A stretch of DNA of 64,000 nt from Palaeococcus pacificus DY20341 (GTDB lineage: Archaea; Methanobacteriota_B; Thermococci; Thermococcales; Thermococcaceae): positions 1,586,480-1,650,479 of the forward strand of contig NZ_CP006019.1 of assembly GCF_000725425.1 (NCBI RefSeq), in the 5' to 3' direction. How positions within the stretch are numbered: position 1 is the stretch's first letter; every line of letters begins with the position of its first letter. The notes under the pieces were generated by a model. It saw nothing but the letters and a program-made list of their open reading frames with translations, made no database searches and had not been told where the DNA came from. This document shows positions 49,192 through 59,146 of this stretch, piece after piece. The translations under genes were made by a program, and so were the position numbers.

Positions 49192-50462
49192 TCTTTCATT
49201 ATTTCCCTGAGCACGCTGGTGGCGTAAACGCCCCTCGGCAGGAAGAACTTGAAAGCCATTGCTTCTTCATCTTTTATGGCGCGGTATTTGAATTCCTTCG
49301 GCTTTATTAGGAGTTCCCTCCTCCCCCCAGGCTCAGAAAGAATTTTTAGAGCTTTCATTTTGAACATCTCTAATGTAAGACCTTCCTCCTCCAAAATCTC
49401 CTTCTCAATTTTTCCCATTTCGCCATCAGCTAAGCGCGTTTGGAAGCCAAAGAGCGGGCCCGTAACCATAGCCTCGCCCTTCCTTATCTTCTCATTCACA
49501 AAATCGAGAGTCCCCTTAGTGACCCTATAAGTGCGCGTCCTTAAGGGAATGCCGTACTTCACCTGACATACCACATCTCCAACTAAAGCCTCTTTAAGGG
49601 GTAAACCTTCTTCAATGCGCCTCGATAGGGCTTTGTTAAAGAGGTAGGACTGATATGAATGGATAAACAGGCGCACAATTGGCCTTGGGAGAGTAGCAAA
49701 AGCCTTCTTCCAGCTTTTTGTCTCTCTATACCTGTAAAGCATTGCCCTCTCATAGCGTAGAAACTTCGGAAAGCTCTCTAAGGCTTTATCAACATCGCCG
49801 CTCTCTAAAAACTCCTTTCTCGCATCATCCCCAAGCATATCACCGCTGTATTCGCCCAAAAACTTCATGGCTGCATCTTCAAACTTCCCCTCCAGCAAAA
49901 GGCGGCCCACTTCGTGGTTAATAACCCTCCTCTCTCCAAACCTCTGATAGCCGAAGTAGTTAGGAAATCCACCTTTAGCCTTAATCTCTTTGATAACCGC
50001 CCTCGTTCTCTCTAAAGCCTCTTCAATAGGAACATTTAACTCTCTCACGATGATCGTAAACTTGTTCCCCCAAAGGGAGCCAAGCTTAAGCTTCTTTCCA
50101 TATCCTACAAACTCGAGCTCTATATCCTGAATTTGAAGGCTATCCACTTTTTCCTTGAGCTCTTTCAAATTACCACCACATACGCTTATGTACTGGCTCG
50201 TCACCCCGTGCCTGTCCTTGGTTCCAGCGAAGCCTATGTCCTTGTAGTGAATCCCAATGCGCTTGGATATCTCCTTAACAGCAGCCATAGTGTCCCAATT
50301 CTTCTTTGTGAGCCTGTAAATCAGGCAGTTCTGCTTTTTAAAGACGCTCTTCGAAATAACCTCCTCGACTATAAAGTCCTCGGGCTTGGACTTTATGCGC
50401 CCTCCAATGCCAGGGGTTTTGCTTAAATGTTTAAATTGAGCAAAAAATTCTTTATAGTCCAT
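49185..50462 (-). CDS. truD: tRNA pseudouridine(13) synthase TruD
   Basis: A 425-aa archaeal TruD. The catalytic Asp lies in [18 protein letters not shown] (near residue 83). The insertion domain and [14 protein letters not shown] motif (near 161) are present; further [21 protein letters not shown] (near 251). It isomerises U13 in tRNA. ATG 50462 follows GGTGAT. It is followed on the minus strand direction by no partner, but pth2 lies 8 bp upstream, so the two are probably one operon. Its stop overlaps the amylase gene by 7 bp. Confidence 0.95.
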   Translation of the reverse strand: MDYKEFFAQFKHLSKTPGIGGRIKSKPEDFIVEEVISKSVFKKQNCLIYRLTKKNWDTMAAVKEISKRIGIHYKDIGFAGTKDRHGVTSQYISVCGGNLKELKEKVDSLQIQDIELEFVGYGKKLKLGSLWGNKFTIIVRELNVPIEEALERTRAVIKEIKAKGGFPNYFGYQRFGERRVINHEVGRLLLEGKFEDAAMKFLGEYSGDMLGDDARKEFLESGDVDKALESFPKFLRYERAMLYRYRETKSWKKAFATLPRPIVRLFIHSYQSYLFNKALSRRIEEGLPLKEALVGDVVCQVKYGIPLRTRTYRVTKGTLDFVNEKIRKGEAMVTGPLFGFQTRLADGEMGKIEKEILEEEGLTLEMFKMKALKILSEPGGRRELLIKPKEFKYRAIKDEEAMAFKFFLPRGVYATSVLREIMKDY

Positions 50463-50470
50463 AAAATCAC

Positions 50471-50827
50471 CTACAAGAGCTTAAGATGCCCTGTAACTTT
50501 ATCCACGAGTTCTTCGGGAGCTGGGCCTACTGCCAAACAAGTTACAGTACCGGGAGGAATTTCCGTTAAGCCTGCATCTCTAATTAGAGCATAAGGTAAT
50601 CCCAAGGCTTTGGCTTTTTCCATCAACTCAAAGAGCTCGCGCTCACTCTCAACTTTTACAACAGCTTTCTTTTGTCCTTCATTGAACCAAGCGTTGAACC
50701 ACTGGGGCTTCTCTTTAGACGCTCTAAAAGCCGCTGTAACCGCCCCATGGGCTACCTGAACAGCCAACTTGCCTTTGCTCAGCTTTAAGTCCTTCCTAAT
50801 GACCATGATCTGCTTATATTTGAACAT
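50471..50827 (-). CDS. pth2: Archaeal/eukaryal peptidyl-tRNA hydrolase Pth2
   Basis: A 118-aa enzyme that recycles peptidyl-tRNA. The family core [26 protein letters not shown] (residues about 4-30), [20 protein letters not shown] and the [17 protein letters not shown]-terminal loop are intact. GGTGA lies 5 nt before ATG 50827. It lies directly upstream of truD on the same strand. Confidence 0.95.
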   Translation of the reverse strand: MFKYKQIMVIRKDLKLSKGKLAVQVAHGAVTAAFRASKEKPQWFNAWFNEGQKKAVVKVESERELFELMEKAKALGLPYALIRDAGLTEIPPGTVTCLAVGPAPEELVDKVTGHLKLL

Positions 50828-50880
50828 GACTCTCACCAAAAATAGCGGAAGAAAAAAGAGCTTAAAAAGTTTAAGAAAAG

Positions 50881-52932
50881 TCAGAGGTTGGTAACATCTT
50901 CGCTCTTTGGAGAGGTCTTTTGAATTTCCTCAGCCTTCTTTGGCAGACCGCCCTTTCTCCTCTTTCTCTTCTCAAGCTTTCTGCTTACTTCCTCGTACTT
51001 AGCTTTGTAGTTGTAGTAAGCCACTCCAAATCCAATTGTAGTTATGAGGAAGATTATTGCGAACACGGCCCACCAGTTGGTCTTTGCTGGCTCTGGGGGT
51101 ATGTACTCTTGAGTGATATTCTTAATTTCCTCTGCAAGGGCAAGTCTCTCTTCATTGTCCAAGCTTGAGAGAGTGTCTTTTATGTAGGATGGAAGCTCAT
51201 CCGGCTCTGGATAAACTTTAACAGGCTTCTCAACAATTTGTGGTGGGATTGAGTTTATGAGGACTAAGTTGGGGAACTCTTCCTGATGTTTGTTGCCCAA
51301 TGGATCGTAGTACTCAAGGACAGCAGAGACTGTAAATATTCCCTCGCTTAAGACATTCACGACAGCTTTCTTTGGCATTGATTCTCCAGCCCTCAAGTCC
51401 CCTATGTAAATCTCATTTGGGCCCTCCAAGCCTTCAGGGAGCTCCAGTTTGAGTGTGGCATTTCTAATGAACATGAACTCTCTGTTTTCGCCTTTAGCTG
51501 AGATGTTAAAAGCAACACTTATTTGCTCTTCCTTGCTAAGGTTTACTTTGAAGTAGCCTTGTATCGGAGCTATTTGAATCTCTGGGAGAGCATATACTTT
51601 TAGCTGTCCGATTTCCTCGGATGTTACATTATTCGGGCCCCCAAACTCGTCATAGTACTCCAATATAAACTTGTCAATTGGATAAAAGCCGACTTGTGAT
51701 GGCGTTAAGATATATGTAACGAGAGGATACTCGGAGAAGGCATCTACTTCTTTTACACTAATCTGTTCTGGATAGACCTCCTGCTTCAGCCCCTCTATCT
51801 TCGGTGGGTTTAGCTTTAATCCAAAAGCTTTTCCTTTCCCTTCGTTGACGAGCCTCAAGGTTATAAGGAGTTTATCTCCTAACATTATCTCTTTAGAGCT
51901 CGTATCAAGCAGGAGCTTAAGCTTGGCCTCTCTGCGGATTGGCTGAGCTTCAGCCTCTTTGGGAGCCCACACCTTAACAGTTAGCCTGTTGTAGTCGGTG
52001 TCGTAGGAATCCCTAGGAACCTCAACCTCAATGGGAGCCTTCTTGCTCTCGTAACTTTTCCCAGCTTTCACTTGGAATGTCTCTAAAGGTGTATTGCCTT
52101 TGAAGAGGGAGAAGCTTGAATACAATCCAACGGAGTTGAGCCTAAGCTTGTATGTGGTTGAGTTGTAGCTCACAGTCAATATCTCATCCTTATACATTAT
52201 GTCATTGTACACCACAATTTCGGGGCTCGCAGTTGGAGTCTCTTCCTCTTGAGTTTGTGAGGATGCCCTTTTTATTGATGCAGTTGTTGTGGGATATTTG
52301 GGGATATACATATCAAATTCTGCGTAATCGTTTTTTACAGCATTAGTTACCTTAATGAAAACAAATGGATAATAAGAAATGTCGCTGTTAATTCTATAAC
52401 TAAATCCTTGACCATCGTTCTCATCAATAGTTTTTGTATAGCTTATTCCGTTAACTGTTACCTTAAATGTGGCACTCGTATCGGTAACATCCACAAGCTT
52501 TATGGAGACCTTCCCGTTGAGGTATGTAGGCGTGTAGGTCGCTCCTTCCTCGAGCCGCTTCTCGGACTCAACCTTATTATCTAAAGGTGAGCCCACTTCA
52601 ATATAAACCGTCTTTTTATAGGACATTAGGTACTCGAGGCTAACTCTAATCAAAGGATTAGTATCGCTTGGATAGAGATATTCACCACCAGCTGAGAGCA
52701 CTGCGTTGGCTTTCTTCACACCATCCTCATAGATCTCAATAAACGCCTGTGTCCAATCAGGGCTGACATCAGCGAATTTTATTTCATACTTTCCAAAAAC
52801 TATCGAATCCTTTAACCCTAGCTCCACAAGAGTCAAAGTTGCATAATCTGGTTTTTGGGCGGATTTAACGCTCGGAAAAAATGGGACTGCAAATAAAATC
52901 AATCCTATTAACATTATAGCCAGCTTCTTCAT
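50881..52932 (-). CDS. Membrane-anchored surface protein with COG1361-like repeats
   Basis: A 683-aa exported protein: signal peptide ([19 protein letters not shown]), several Ig-like beta domains (for example [20 protein letters not shown] near 339 and [11 protein letters not shown]-like segments), a COG1361/NEW-type region, a C-terminal helix ([22 protein letters not shown] near 625) and a basic, coiled tail (KRKRRKGG). It is probably anchored with its beta domains outside. The function is unknown. GGGGGAG lies 6 nt before ATG 52932. Confidence 0.82.
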   Translation of the reverse strand: MKKLAIMLIGLILFAVPFFPSVKSAQKPDYATLTLVELGLKDSIVFGKYEIKFADVSPDWTQAFIEIYEDGVKKANAVLSAGGEYLYPSDTNPLIRVSLEYLMSYKKTVYIEVGSPLDNKVESEKRLEEGATYTPTYLNGKVSIKLVDVTDTSATFKVTVNGISYTKTIDENDGQGFSYRINSDISYYPFVFIKVTNAVKNDYAEFDMYIPKYPTTTASIKRASSQTQEEETPTASPEIVVYNDIMYKDEILTVSYNSTTYKLRLNSVGLYSSFSLFKGNTPLETFQVKAGKSYESKKAPIEVEVPRDSYDTDYNRLTVKVWAPKEAEAQPIRREAKLKLLLDTSSKEIMLGDKLLITLRLVNEGKGKAFGLKLNPPKIEGLKQEVYPEQISVKEVDAFSEYPLVTYILTPSQVGFYPIDKFILEYYDEFGGPNNVTSEEIGQLKVYALPEIQIAPIQGYFKVNLSKEEQISVAFNISAKGENREFMFIRNATLKLELPEGLEGPNEIYIGDLRAGESMPKKAVVNVLSEGIFTVSAVLEYYDPLGNKHQEEFPNLVLINSIPPQIVEKPVKVYPEPDELPSYIKDTLSSLDNEERLALAEEIKNITQEYIPPEPAKTNWWAVFAIIFLITTIGFGVAYYNYKAKYEEVSRKLEKRKRRKGGLPKKAEEIQKTSPKSEDVTNL

Positions 52933-53004
52933 TCTTTTCTCCCCCATAATATTGTGTCAGCATTGTCAACTAAAAATTGTAAATGTTAAAAAGGTATAAA
53001 GGCC

Positions 53005-54321
53005 TTATGGTGTGAGCCTTTTTCTATCCCTCGGGAAAAGAATAACTTCTCTAATGTTCCCCAAGTTCAGCATCTGTTTGATTAAGCGCTCAGCACCAAG
53101 ACCAAAACCGCCATGTGGAGGCATGCCATAACGGAAGGGCTTTAAATAGAATTCAAAGCTCTCTGGGTTTAGTCCTTTCTCTGCTATTTGAGCTTTTAAG
53201 ACATCATATCTGTGCTCCCTCTGGCCGCCAGAGGTGATTTCAATTCCGCGGTATTCCAAATCGAAGGACTTTGAAATCTCAGGCTTGTCCTCATACTTCA
53301 TTATGTAGAAGGGCTTTGCTTCGCTTGGATACTGGTATAAGAAGTATAGATCTTCGTTGTAGTTTTCCTTGATATACTGACCTAGAAGCTTCTCTCCTTC
53401 AGTGTCTATATCCTCTCCCCAAGGAATCTCCTTTCCAAGGTCGCTGAGGATTTCTAAAGCTTCAGTGTATGTAACGCGCCTAAAGGGAAGCTTTGGCTCC
53501 TCAAGCTCAAAGTCGAGTGTCTTGAGCTCTCTCTCGTTGTGCTCACGGATATAGTTAACTGTGTGGGCAACGAGCCTTTCAAGGAGGTTCATCACTTCTT
53601 CCTCACTCTCTATGAAGGCCATCTCCGCATCAATGCTCCAAGCTTCATTGAGGTGCCTCGTGGTATTGTGCTCCTCTGCTCTAAAGATTGGAGCGATTTC
53701 ATAGACCCTGTCAAGACCAGAGGCCATTATCATTTGCTTGTAGAGCTGCGGTGACTGTGCCAGGAAAGCATCCTCTTCAAAGTACTTCATTGGAAAGAGC
53801 TCAGTTCCTCCTTCAGTTGCGGTGGCTATGATTTTAGGCGTGTGAACCTCAACAAAGCCCTCACTGTGGAAGAAGTCCCTTACCGCTTTAAAGACGCTTG
53901 AGCGTATCTTAAATATAGCCATTACTTCGGGCCTTCTCAAATCCATGAAGCGGTTGTCCAAGCGAGTGTCGAGCTCTGCTTTAATCTTTCCTGTTGGGTC
54001 AAGAGGGAGGGGGGTTTGAGCCCTGCTTAAGACTTCGAGCTTCTCAGGAAGTATCTCAAAGCCGAGCTTGGCCTTTGGGGTGAAGTTTACAATACCCTCA
54101 ACGGCCACAACATCCTCGGCATTGAGCTTTGGAATCAGCTTGAAGAGCTCTTGGTCTACTTTTTTCTTCGGAGCTGTTACTTGAATTATACCCTCCCTAT
54201 CTCGAATCCAAAGGAATTTGATTCCACCGAGATCCTTAACCTCATAAACCCAACCAGCCACTTTAACTTTCTGGCCGTTGAGTTCTTCAGTTATCTGGTT
54301 TGAATAATGGGTTCTATACAT
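53005..54321 (-). CDS. aspS: Aspartyl-tRNA synthetase
   Basis: A 438-aa class IIb synthetase, the length of the T. kodakarensis enzyme. It has an OB-fold anticodon domain (residues about 1-105) and class II motifs: motif 2 [19 protein letters not shown] (near 210) and motif 3 [15 protein letters not shown] (near 405). It charges tRNA-Asp (in this lineage without the extra Asn activity, though this is not determined). The start is MYRTHYS with GTGAT upstream; it lies 5 nt after the stop of the NusA-like gene, so translation is coupled. Confidence 0.97.
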   Translation of the reverse strand: MYRTHYSNQITEELNGQKVKVAGWVYEVKDLGGIKFLWIRDREGIIQVTAPKKKVDQELFKLIPKLNAEDVVAVEGIVNFTPKAKLGFEILPEKLEVLSRAQTPLPLDPTGKIKAELDTRLDNRFMDLRRPEVMAIFKIRSSVFKAVRDFFHSEGFVEVHTPKIIATATEGGTELFPMKYFEEDAFLAQSPQLYKQMIMASGLDRVYEIAPIFRAEEHNTTRHLNEAWSIDAEMAFIESEEEVMNLLERLVAHTVNYIREHNERELKTLDFELEEPKLPFRRVTYTEALEILSDLGKEIPWGEDIDTEGEKLLGQYIKENYNEDLYFLYQYPSEAKPFYIMKYEDKPEISKSFDLEYRGIEITSGGQREHRYDVLKAQIAEKGLNPESFEFYLKPFRYGMPPHGGFGLGAERLIKQMLNLGNIREVILFPRDRKRLTP

Positions 54322-54326
54322 AGGCA

Positions 54327-54824
54327 TCACGCAAGCGCAATTTTAGCCTCTTTCCCAATGATTTGAGAGATTATTTTTTCTAACACCTCGGGGGATGCGG
54401 GTAGTCTCTGCTTATCAGTCCTTGGGACGAGTATCTTATAGTATTGCCCTCCATCGGGCTTGTAGACGATGTTAACTCCAAAGAGTCTTGCGGGAATCAG
54501 GAGGTCTGTTGCTAACTTTTTAACGTCCTTTGTATCTTCAATTATCCTTACCCTCTTCCCGAGCTCTCTCATCAAGAGCTTAACATTCTTACCGCCTTTA
54601 CCAATAACGAGGGCTACTTGACCCTCACCAACAATGATAACAATTAAATCTCCCGCTTCTACAGCTTTCTTAAACTCCACATCCGCGTCCCCAAGGAGTT
54701 TATATAAGAACCTTGCTACCTTAACATCCAACTCAGAAATAACACCATCTTGAAGTTTTTTCTCATCTCCAGGGCATAAAATGTCGTCGGTCTTAAGACA
54801 AACCTCACAGATTGGCGCTTTCAC
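54327..54824 (-). CDS. NusA-like transcription termination/antitermination factor
   Basis: A 165-aa KH-domain RNA-binding protein of the archaeal NusA-like family. The N-terminus has a zinc-type set (CEVC at residues about 6-9 and CPGD). Two KH motifs follow: LIVIIVGEGQVALVIGKGGKNVK (GxxG near 86) and NIVYKPDGG. GGAGGTGA lies 5 nt before a GTG at 54824; no ATG offers a better site. It is the first gene of an operon with aspS. Confidence 0.9.
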   Translation of the reverse strand: MKAPICEVCLKTDDILCPGDEKKLQDGVISELDVKVARFLYKLLGDADVEFKKAVEAGDLIVIIVGEGQVALVIGKGGKNVKLLMRELGKRVRIIEDTKDVKKLATDLLIPARLFGVNIVYKPDGGQYYKILVPRTDKQRLPASPEVLEKIISQIIGKEAKIALA

Positions 54825-54939
54825 TTTGCTCACCTCCCATTTTTGCACAAGAATAACCGTGAGTCTAAAAGCTAACTTTTTTTGGCAGGGCTTATTTAAA
54901 AACCTTATCCCTTTTCATGCTCAACCCAAAACCGCAAAG

Positions 54940-54947
54940 TTTATAAA
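54940..54947 (+). promoter_or_regulatory. TATA box of the tRNA-Ala/tRNA-Val unit
   Basis: TTTATAAA lies 36-43 bp upstream of tRNA-Ala and in a GCAAAG/BRE-like context. It could drive both tRNAs, which are separated by only 10 bp. Confidence 0.6.
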
Positions 54948-54982
54948 GCTACGTTGGGGATAGGCTTATGGCGATTGGGTGT

Positions 54983-55060
<78 letters not shown>

Positions 55061-55070
55061 CAATTTGGGC

Positions 55071-55148
55071 GGGCCCGTGGTCTAGACTGGTTATGACGTC
55101 GCCTTGACACGGCGGAGGTCCGGGGTTCGAATCCCCGCGGGCCCACCA
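55071..55148 (+). tRNA. tRNA-Val (anticodon GAC)
   Basis: Seventy-eight bases including CCA. Acceptor GGGCCCG/CGGGCCC; anticodon stem TCGCC/GGCGG encloses TTGACAC, so the anticodon is GAC. T loop GGTTCGAATCC is normal. It starts 10 bp after tRNA-Ala, so the two are cotranscribed. Confidence 0.97.
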
Positions 55149-55150
55149 AC

Positions 55151-55174
55151 CAAACTTTTCTGGTGAAAAGTTTG
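55151..55174 (+). repeat. Hairpin CAAACTTTTC-TGGT-GAAAAGTTTG
   Basis: Ten-bp perfect arms with a 4-nt loop start 2 bp after the CCA of tRNA-Val. It could help 3' processing or termination of the tRNA transcript. Confidence 0.6.
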
Positions 55175-55293
55175 ATCAAAACTGTTTAGCTATTGTAGAA
55201 ATGCTAGTTTTGATGTTGACATTCTTGATTAAGTTTTCTGGTTTACTTTGGGATTCTCCTCAAATTGGCACTTGAAATGGTTCTCTCAAACCT

Positions 55294-55310
55294 GACGCTC
55301 TCCGAGCGTC
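55294..55310. repeat. Hairpin GACGCTC-TCC-GAGCGTC
   Basis: Seven-bp perfect, GC-rich arms with a 3-nt loop in the otherwise AT-rich non-coding stretch. Function unknown; could be part of a small RNA. Confidence 0.5.
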
Positions 55311-55460
55311 TAAAACAAAAGCGAACTCACATTAAATGAATGATTTTAGTTTTGAATCCCCTACGTGACTACCGGGTTAATGAGTGAATGCCCTTCTAAA
55401 ACTGACCCATTTTATATTCAGGGAATTTTGGTCAACTTTGCAGAGCAAATTTGCATGGAG

Positions 55461-57446
55461 CTACTCTTTTTCCGCCTTTCCCCTGAGTTCCTTCAAGCGC
55501 TCTATCTTGTACTCCTCAACAATCTGCAGAAACTCCTTAACCTTGCGCTCCTTCTCTTCCTCCTCCCACTCATGAAGGCGCTTTTCAATGGCTTTCTCGA
55601 GCTCCTCCCTATCAACTATTGCAAACTCGTCAACGCGCTTAACTTCAACGTCATCCTCATACAAGACAGGGATTTTCTCCTCTTTTAGAGCATCATAAAC
55701 CAGATTTGGCAGCTCTCTCGCACTTACAACTGCCCTTATGTTCTTTTTAATCAGATATTCCGCTATACTCCTCCCTGCACCCGCAGGATTTAAAATATAA
55801 ATCACATCATCTTTCTTGAGTGGGGTGCTCCTCTCCAAGCGCTTAAGCTCATCCCACGTTAAGCTGTCCAGGACCTTCAAAGGTATAGCACTTCCTCTAA
55901 GCTCCAAAAGATGCATCCTTTTTGTCAAAACTAAGTCTCTGCTCAGTTTTTCAATTATTCCTTTCGCTTCTCTGAGCTCTTTTTCAAGGTATGCTATTCT
56001 TTTATCTCTGTTCTCAATCTCCTTGCTCCGCAATATGCGCTCCCTGACTTTATCATCATACTCCCCAATCTTCCGTTCTAAGCGCTCTATAATACTTCTC
56101 TGCTCGTGTATCAATGCTCTGAGCTCTTGATTTTCTTTTTCAAGCATTTCAATTGTCTTTTCAAGCTCTTTAATTTTCTCTACATAAGGTGTAAAATCAA
56201 CGCTCTCACTAACTTCGGGCTTAGGCTCTTCTTTGGGCCTCTCCTTCACGGTGACCTTCGTTATAGCCTCACCGAGATTGTAGCCTTGAATTACCAGTGC
56301 CTTTATCTCGTTCCTCTGTCTGCTGAGCCCCAATGCTCTCAGCTTGGCATCTATATGCTCCAACTTAGGCTTTAGCCTTAAATAAGCTTTGTAAGCCGCA
56401 GCCAGAGCATCCCTCTGGTGGTCATCCTCCACTTCAATTCCCAAATTCCTCAGAAGTTCGTTTTTTTCCTCAACGCGCAGGTCTTCCCGGGGGGTAAAGA
56501 GGCTGGCTTTAAACGAACGTGCTATTTTCTCCACCAAACCCGGTGCAGGTGTTACATCGGTGGCGATGATTATAGGGTGGCCCACATCACTTATGAACCT
56601 AAAAATATCGCTGACTGCCATATTCCTCTCGCTGTAAACCGCAACCACTCTACCATCTAGATCAACCACTCCAATACCAACGGTTATCCCGGGGTCAACG
56701 CCAACAATAACATTCTTTCTTTTCCTTATGGCTCTCTCTCCCTTTAAAGGAACGAATTCAATGTTCTTCCTCTCTACAGGTTCTACTCTGACTTCAACAT
56801 CTCCTCCACGCATGGGCTTAATTAGGCCTGCAAGCTCTTCACGAGAAGCATACACCCTAAACTCCCCTCTAGAAATGCCGTAATCCCTCTCCTCTACCTC
56901 CAAATCAAATGGAATATTTGCTCTCCTCAAGCTCTCCTCTATCTCTCTCACCTTATTTTGAAGGAGGTTGTGAACCCTCCTTCTATACCTATCTTGGCTC
57001 CATCCACCTTTTCCTTGGCTTCTCCCTCTAACCACTTTTACAATGACTTCATCCTCAAAAGCTACTATCTCTTGCCCAACACCCTTAGAAGCTAAGAGAG
57101 CACAGACTTTAGCTTCTTCATATGGGTCGAACTTATCTCCAATTCTAATTCCATTCTCCCTAGCCAAATTCCAAAGAGAGCGCTGCTCTCCCGGCCGTCC
57201 AGTTACCTGAACAAGCTTAGTTCCCCGTGATAGAGCTTTTATAAACCTCATAACGTCCCTATCACTCCCAAGCTCATAGATGTTATCCATTGCAACAATA
57301 TGGGGCCTCTTTGCTCTGACAAAGCGGATTAGCCTGTAGTAGGTAAATTCCCCTTTTTTCTCGAGTTTTCCATTGAACCAGCTAACTACTGCAAAGCGCT
57401 TTGGATTTTGACTGATTACATCCACTCCAAGTATAAGAATAGGCAT
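55461..57446 (-). CDS. DUF460 / COG2433 RNase H-like fold and coiled-coil protein
   Basis: A 661-aa cytosolic archaeal protein. The N-terminal 130 residues (ILGVDVISQNPKRFAVVSWF) and a middle domain near 245-340 (VIVGVDPGITVGIGVVDLDG; HPIIIATDVTP; DDHQRDALAAAYKAY) each look like an RNase H/RuvC-type fold with acidic residues in place. A long coiled coil follows (about 410-500, EKIKELEKTIEMLEKENQEL), then a C-terminal alpha/beta domain (DDVIYILNPAGAGRSIAEYL). Nuclease or nucleic-acid function is inferred. The start ATG at 57446 abuts AAGGTG. It occurs beside tRNA genes here. Confidence 0.85.
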   Translation of the reverse strand: MPILILGVDVISQNPKRFAVVSWFNGKLEKKGEFTYYRLIRFVRAKRPHIVAMDNIYELGSDRDVMRFIKALSRGTKLVQVTGRPGEQRSLWNLARENGIRIGDKFDPYEEAKVCALLASKGVGQEIVAFEDEVIVKVVRGRSQGKGGWSQDRYRRRVHNLLQNKVREIEESLRRANIPFDLEVEERDYGISRGEFRVYASREELAGLIKPMRGGDVEVRVEPVERKNIEFVPLKGERAIRKRKNVIVGVDPGITVGIGVVDLDGRVVAVYSERNMAVSDIFRFISDVGHPIIIATDVTPAPGLVEKIARSFKASLFTPREDLRVEEKNELLRNLGIEVEDDHQRDALAAAYKAYLRLKPKLEHIDAKLRALGLSRQRNEIKALVIQGYNLGEAITKVTVKERPKEEPKPEVSESVDFTPYVEKIKELEKTIEMLEKENQELRALIHEQRSIIERLERKIGEYDDKVRERILRSKEIENRDKRIAYLEKELREAKGIIEKLSRDLVLTKRMHLLELRGSAIPLKVLDSLTWDELKRLERSTPLKKDDVIYILNPAGAGRSIAEYLIKKNIRAVVSARELPNLVYDALKEEKIPVLYEDDVEVKRVDEFAIVDREELEKAIEKRLHEWEEEEKERKVKEFLQIVEEYKIERLKELRGKAEKE

Positions 57447-57639
57447 CACCTTCTAACCCTAGACACTCAATAATCCCTATGGGAGAGAATTTAAAAAGTT
57501 GTCTCTTCCGGAATTTTTTACATATAAATGTCTAAAGTTTTACAATGTTTTGGATATTATAAACATAAAGATGTTTAAAATTTTCACAAAATCCGCAAGA
57601 TTTATAAGGGGGTTTCAGCTAATTTTGGTAAGGGAAATA

Positions 57640-59103
57640 GTGAACGCATTCTACAACGAGAAGGAATTTGATGTCGTTATTATCGGAGCAGGACCGGCAG
57701 GGCTCTTTGCTGCTTATGAGCTCGCCGAAAAAAGCGATTTTAAGGTTTTAGTTATTGACGAAGGTGGAGATATAGAGCAGAGAATGTGCCCAATGGATGA
57801 GCTTGGCTACTGTGTTGGCTGCAAGCCTTGCCATATCATGAGCGGAGTTGGCGGGGCTGGCGGTTTAAGCGACGGCACAGTAAATCTAAGACCAGACATT
57901 GGTGGAGATTTAACGGAGCTGACGCACGATGAAAACTATTCTTGGCAGCTGATATGGGAAGTCGATCAAATCTTGCTGAAGCACGGAGCTCCACAGAGAA
58001 TATTCAAAGGAAACGAAGATCAAATTAAGGAATGGGAGAAGAGAGCTGCCCAGGCAGGGGTTAAATTCATCCCAATAATCCAGAGGCACATAGGCTCCGA
58101 CCACACAAAAGACGTCATAAAGAGCATAAAGGACTACCTCGCAGAAAAAGGCGTTAAGTTCATGCTCTGGACGCGCGTTGAGGAATTCTCAAAGGGAGAA
58201 GTAGTGGCAAAGAGGGGAGATTCAACATTCAAGATAAAAGCAAAATACATAATAGTCGCTCCTGGAAGAGGAGGCGCAGGATGGTTCCACGATGTTGCAC
58301 AAAAAATAGGCTTAAAATCCCGTCATGGACCAATTGACGTTGGTGTTAGGGTAGAAGTGCCTGCGATAGTTATGGAAGAGATAACCAGCATCAACCACGA
58401 TCCAAAGTTCCACATATACACCGACACCTACGATGACTTTGTTAGGACGTTTTGTACAAATCCAAACGGCTTTGTAGTTGAGGAAAAGTACAACAGTTAT
58501 ATAGGCGTCAACGGTCACTCAATGCGTGATAAGAAGAGCAATAACACTAACTTTGCTTTCTTGACTAGAATCGAGCTTACTGAACCAGTAGAGGACACAA
58601 CCGCCTATGGAAAGAGCATAGCCCAATTAGCGACCACAATAGGTGGAGGAAAGCCCATAATCCAAAGACTCGGAGACTTGAGAAGGGGAAGGAGAAGCAC
58701 TTGGTCAAGGATAAGAAAAAGCGATGTTGAGCCTACGCTTAGGCACGTCACCCCAGGAGACGTTGCAATGGCGCTCCCTCACAGGGTTGTCACAAACATC
58801 ATAGAGGGGCTTGAGAAGCTCGATAAAGTGATACCTGGTGTTGCAAGCGACCACACGCTCCTGTATGCCCCAGAGATAAAATATTATGCAATGAGAGCGG
58901 AAGTTAACATGGACTTGGAGACGAGTATTGAAAACATCTTCGCAGCGGGAGATGGAGCTGGCCTCTCAAGGGACATAACAAACGCTGCTGCCACGGGACT
59001 CTTAGCGGCGAGAGGAATTTTAAAGAAAGAAGGAGTCTATACAGACAAAGACTTCAAAAAACATGGAAACTGGAAGAAATTGATTGAAGATCTTGAAGCA
59101 TAG
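57640..59103 (+). CDS. FAD-dependent dehydrogenase (COG2509 type)
   Basis: A 487-aa flavoprotein. The Rossmann FAD motif VVIIGAGPAGLFAAYEL lies near residue 12. The Cys-rich MCPMDELGYCVGCKPCHIM follows near residue 50, and GVGGAGGLSDGTVNLRP near residue 72; IFAAGDGAGLSRDITNAAATG near 440 is the second FAD-contact region. These are hallmarks of COG2509. Its electron partner is unknown. The frame is open far upstream, but the TATA box TTTATAAG (57600-57607) lies about 35 bp before the GTG at 57640, which I take as start; TTG 57625 is the alternative. Its end is followed by a membrane protein gene. Confidence 0.87.
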   Translation: MNAFYNEKEFDVVIIGAGPAGLFAAYELAEKSDFKVLVIDEGGDIEQRMCPMDELGYCVGCKPCHIMSGVGGAGGLSDGTVNLRPDIGGDLTELTHDENYSWQLIWEVDQILLKHGAPQRIFKGNEDQIKEWEKRAAQAGVKFIPIIQRHIGSDHTKDVIKSIKDYLAEKGVKFMLWTRVEEFSKGEVVAKRGDSTFKIKAKYIIVAPGRGGAGWFHDVAQKIGLKSRHGPIDVGVRVEVPAIVMEEITSINHDPKFHIYTDTYDDFVRTFCTNPNGFVVEEKYNSYIGVNGHSMRDKKSNNTNFAFLTRIELTEPVEDTTAYGKSIAQLATTIGGGKPIIQRLGDLRRGRRSTWSRIRKSDVEPTLRHVTPGDVAMALPHRVVTNIIEGLEKLDKVIPGVASDHTLLYAPEIKYYAMRAEVNMDLETSIENIFAAGDGAGLSRDITNAAATGLLAARGILKKEGVYTDKDFKKHGNWKKLIEDLEA

Positions 59104-59146
59104 AAAGAGTTTTATTTTCTTTCCCACAACTAATTTAGGTGGAGGT

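Larger units (their letters stand above)
55149..55460. other. Non-coding 312-bp stretch between tRNA-Val and the DUF460 gene
   Basis: No coding frame with a ribosome site is visible on either strand. The stretch contains a 10-bp perfect hairpin directly after tRNA-Val (55151-55174), a 7-bp hairpin with a TCC loop (55294-55310) and AT-rich sequence. TTTGAATCCCC at 55351-55361 resembles the tRNA T-arm (TTCGAATCCCC), which may be a decayed attachment-site copy, but other signs of an element are absent. Confidence 0.45.

Noticed and set aside
55351-55361. A decayed tRNA-Val attachment-site copy (attR)
   Set aside because: Only about 8-10 bases resemble the T-arm, and no integrase or element genes are present. 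Kept as a remark, not called as a feature.
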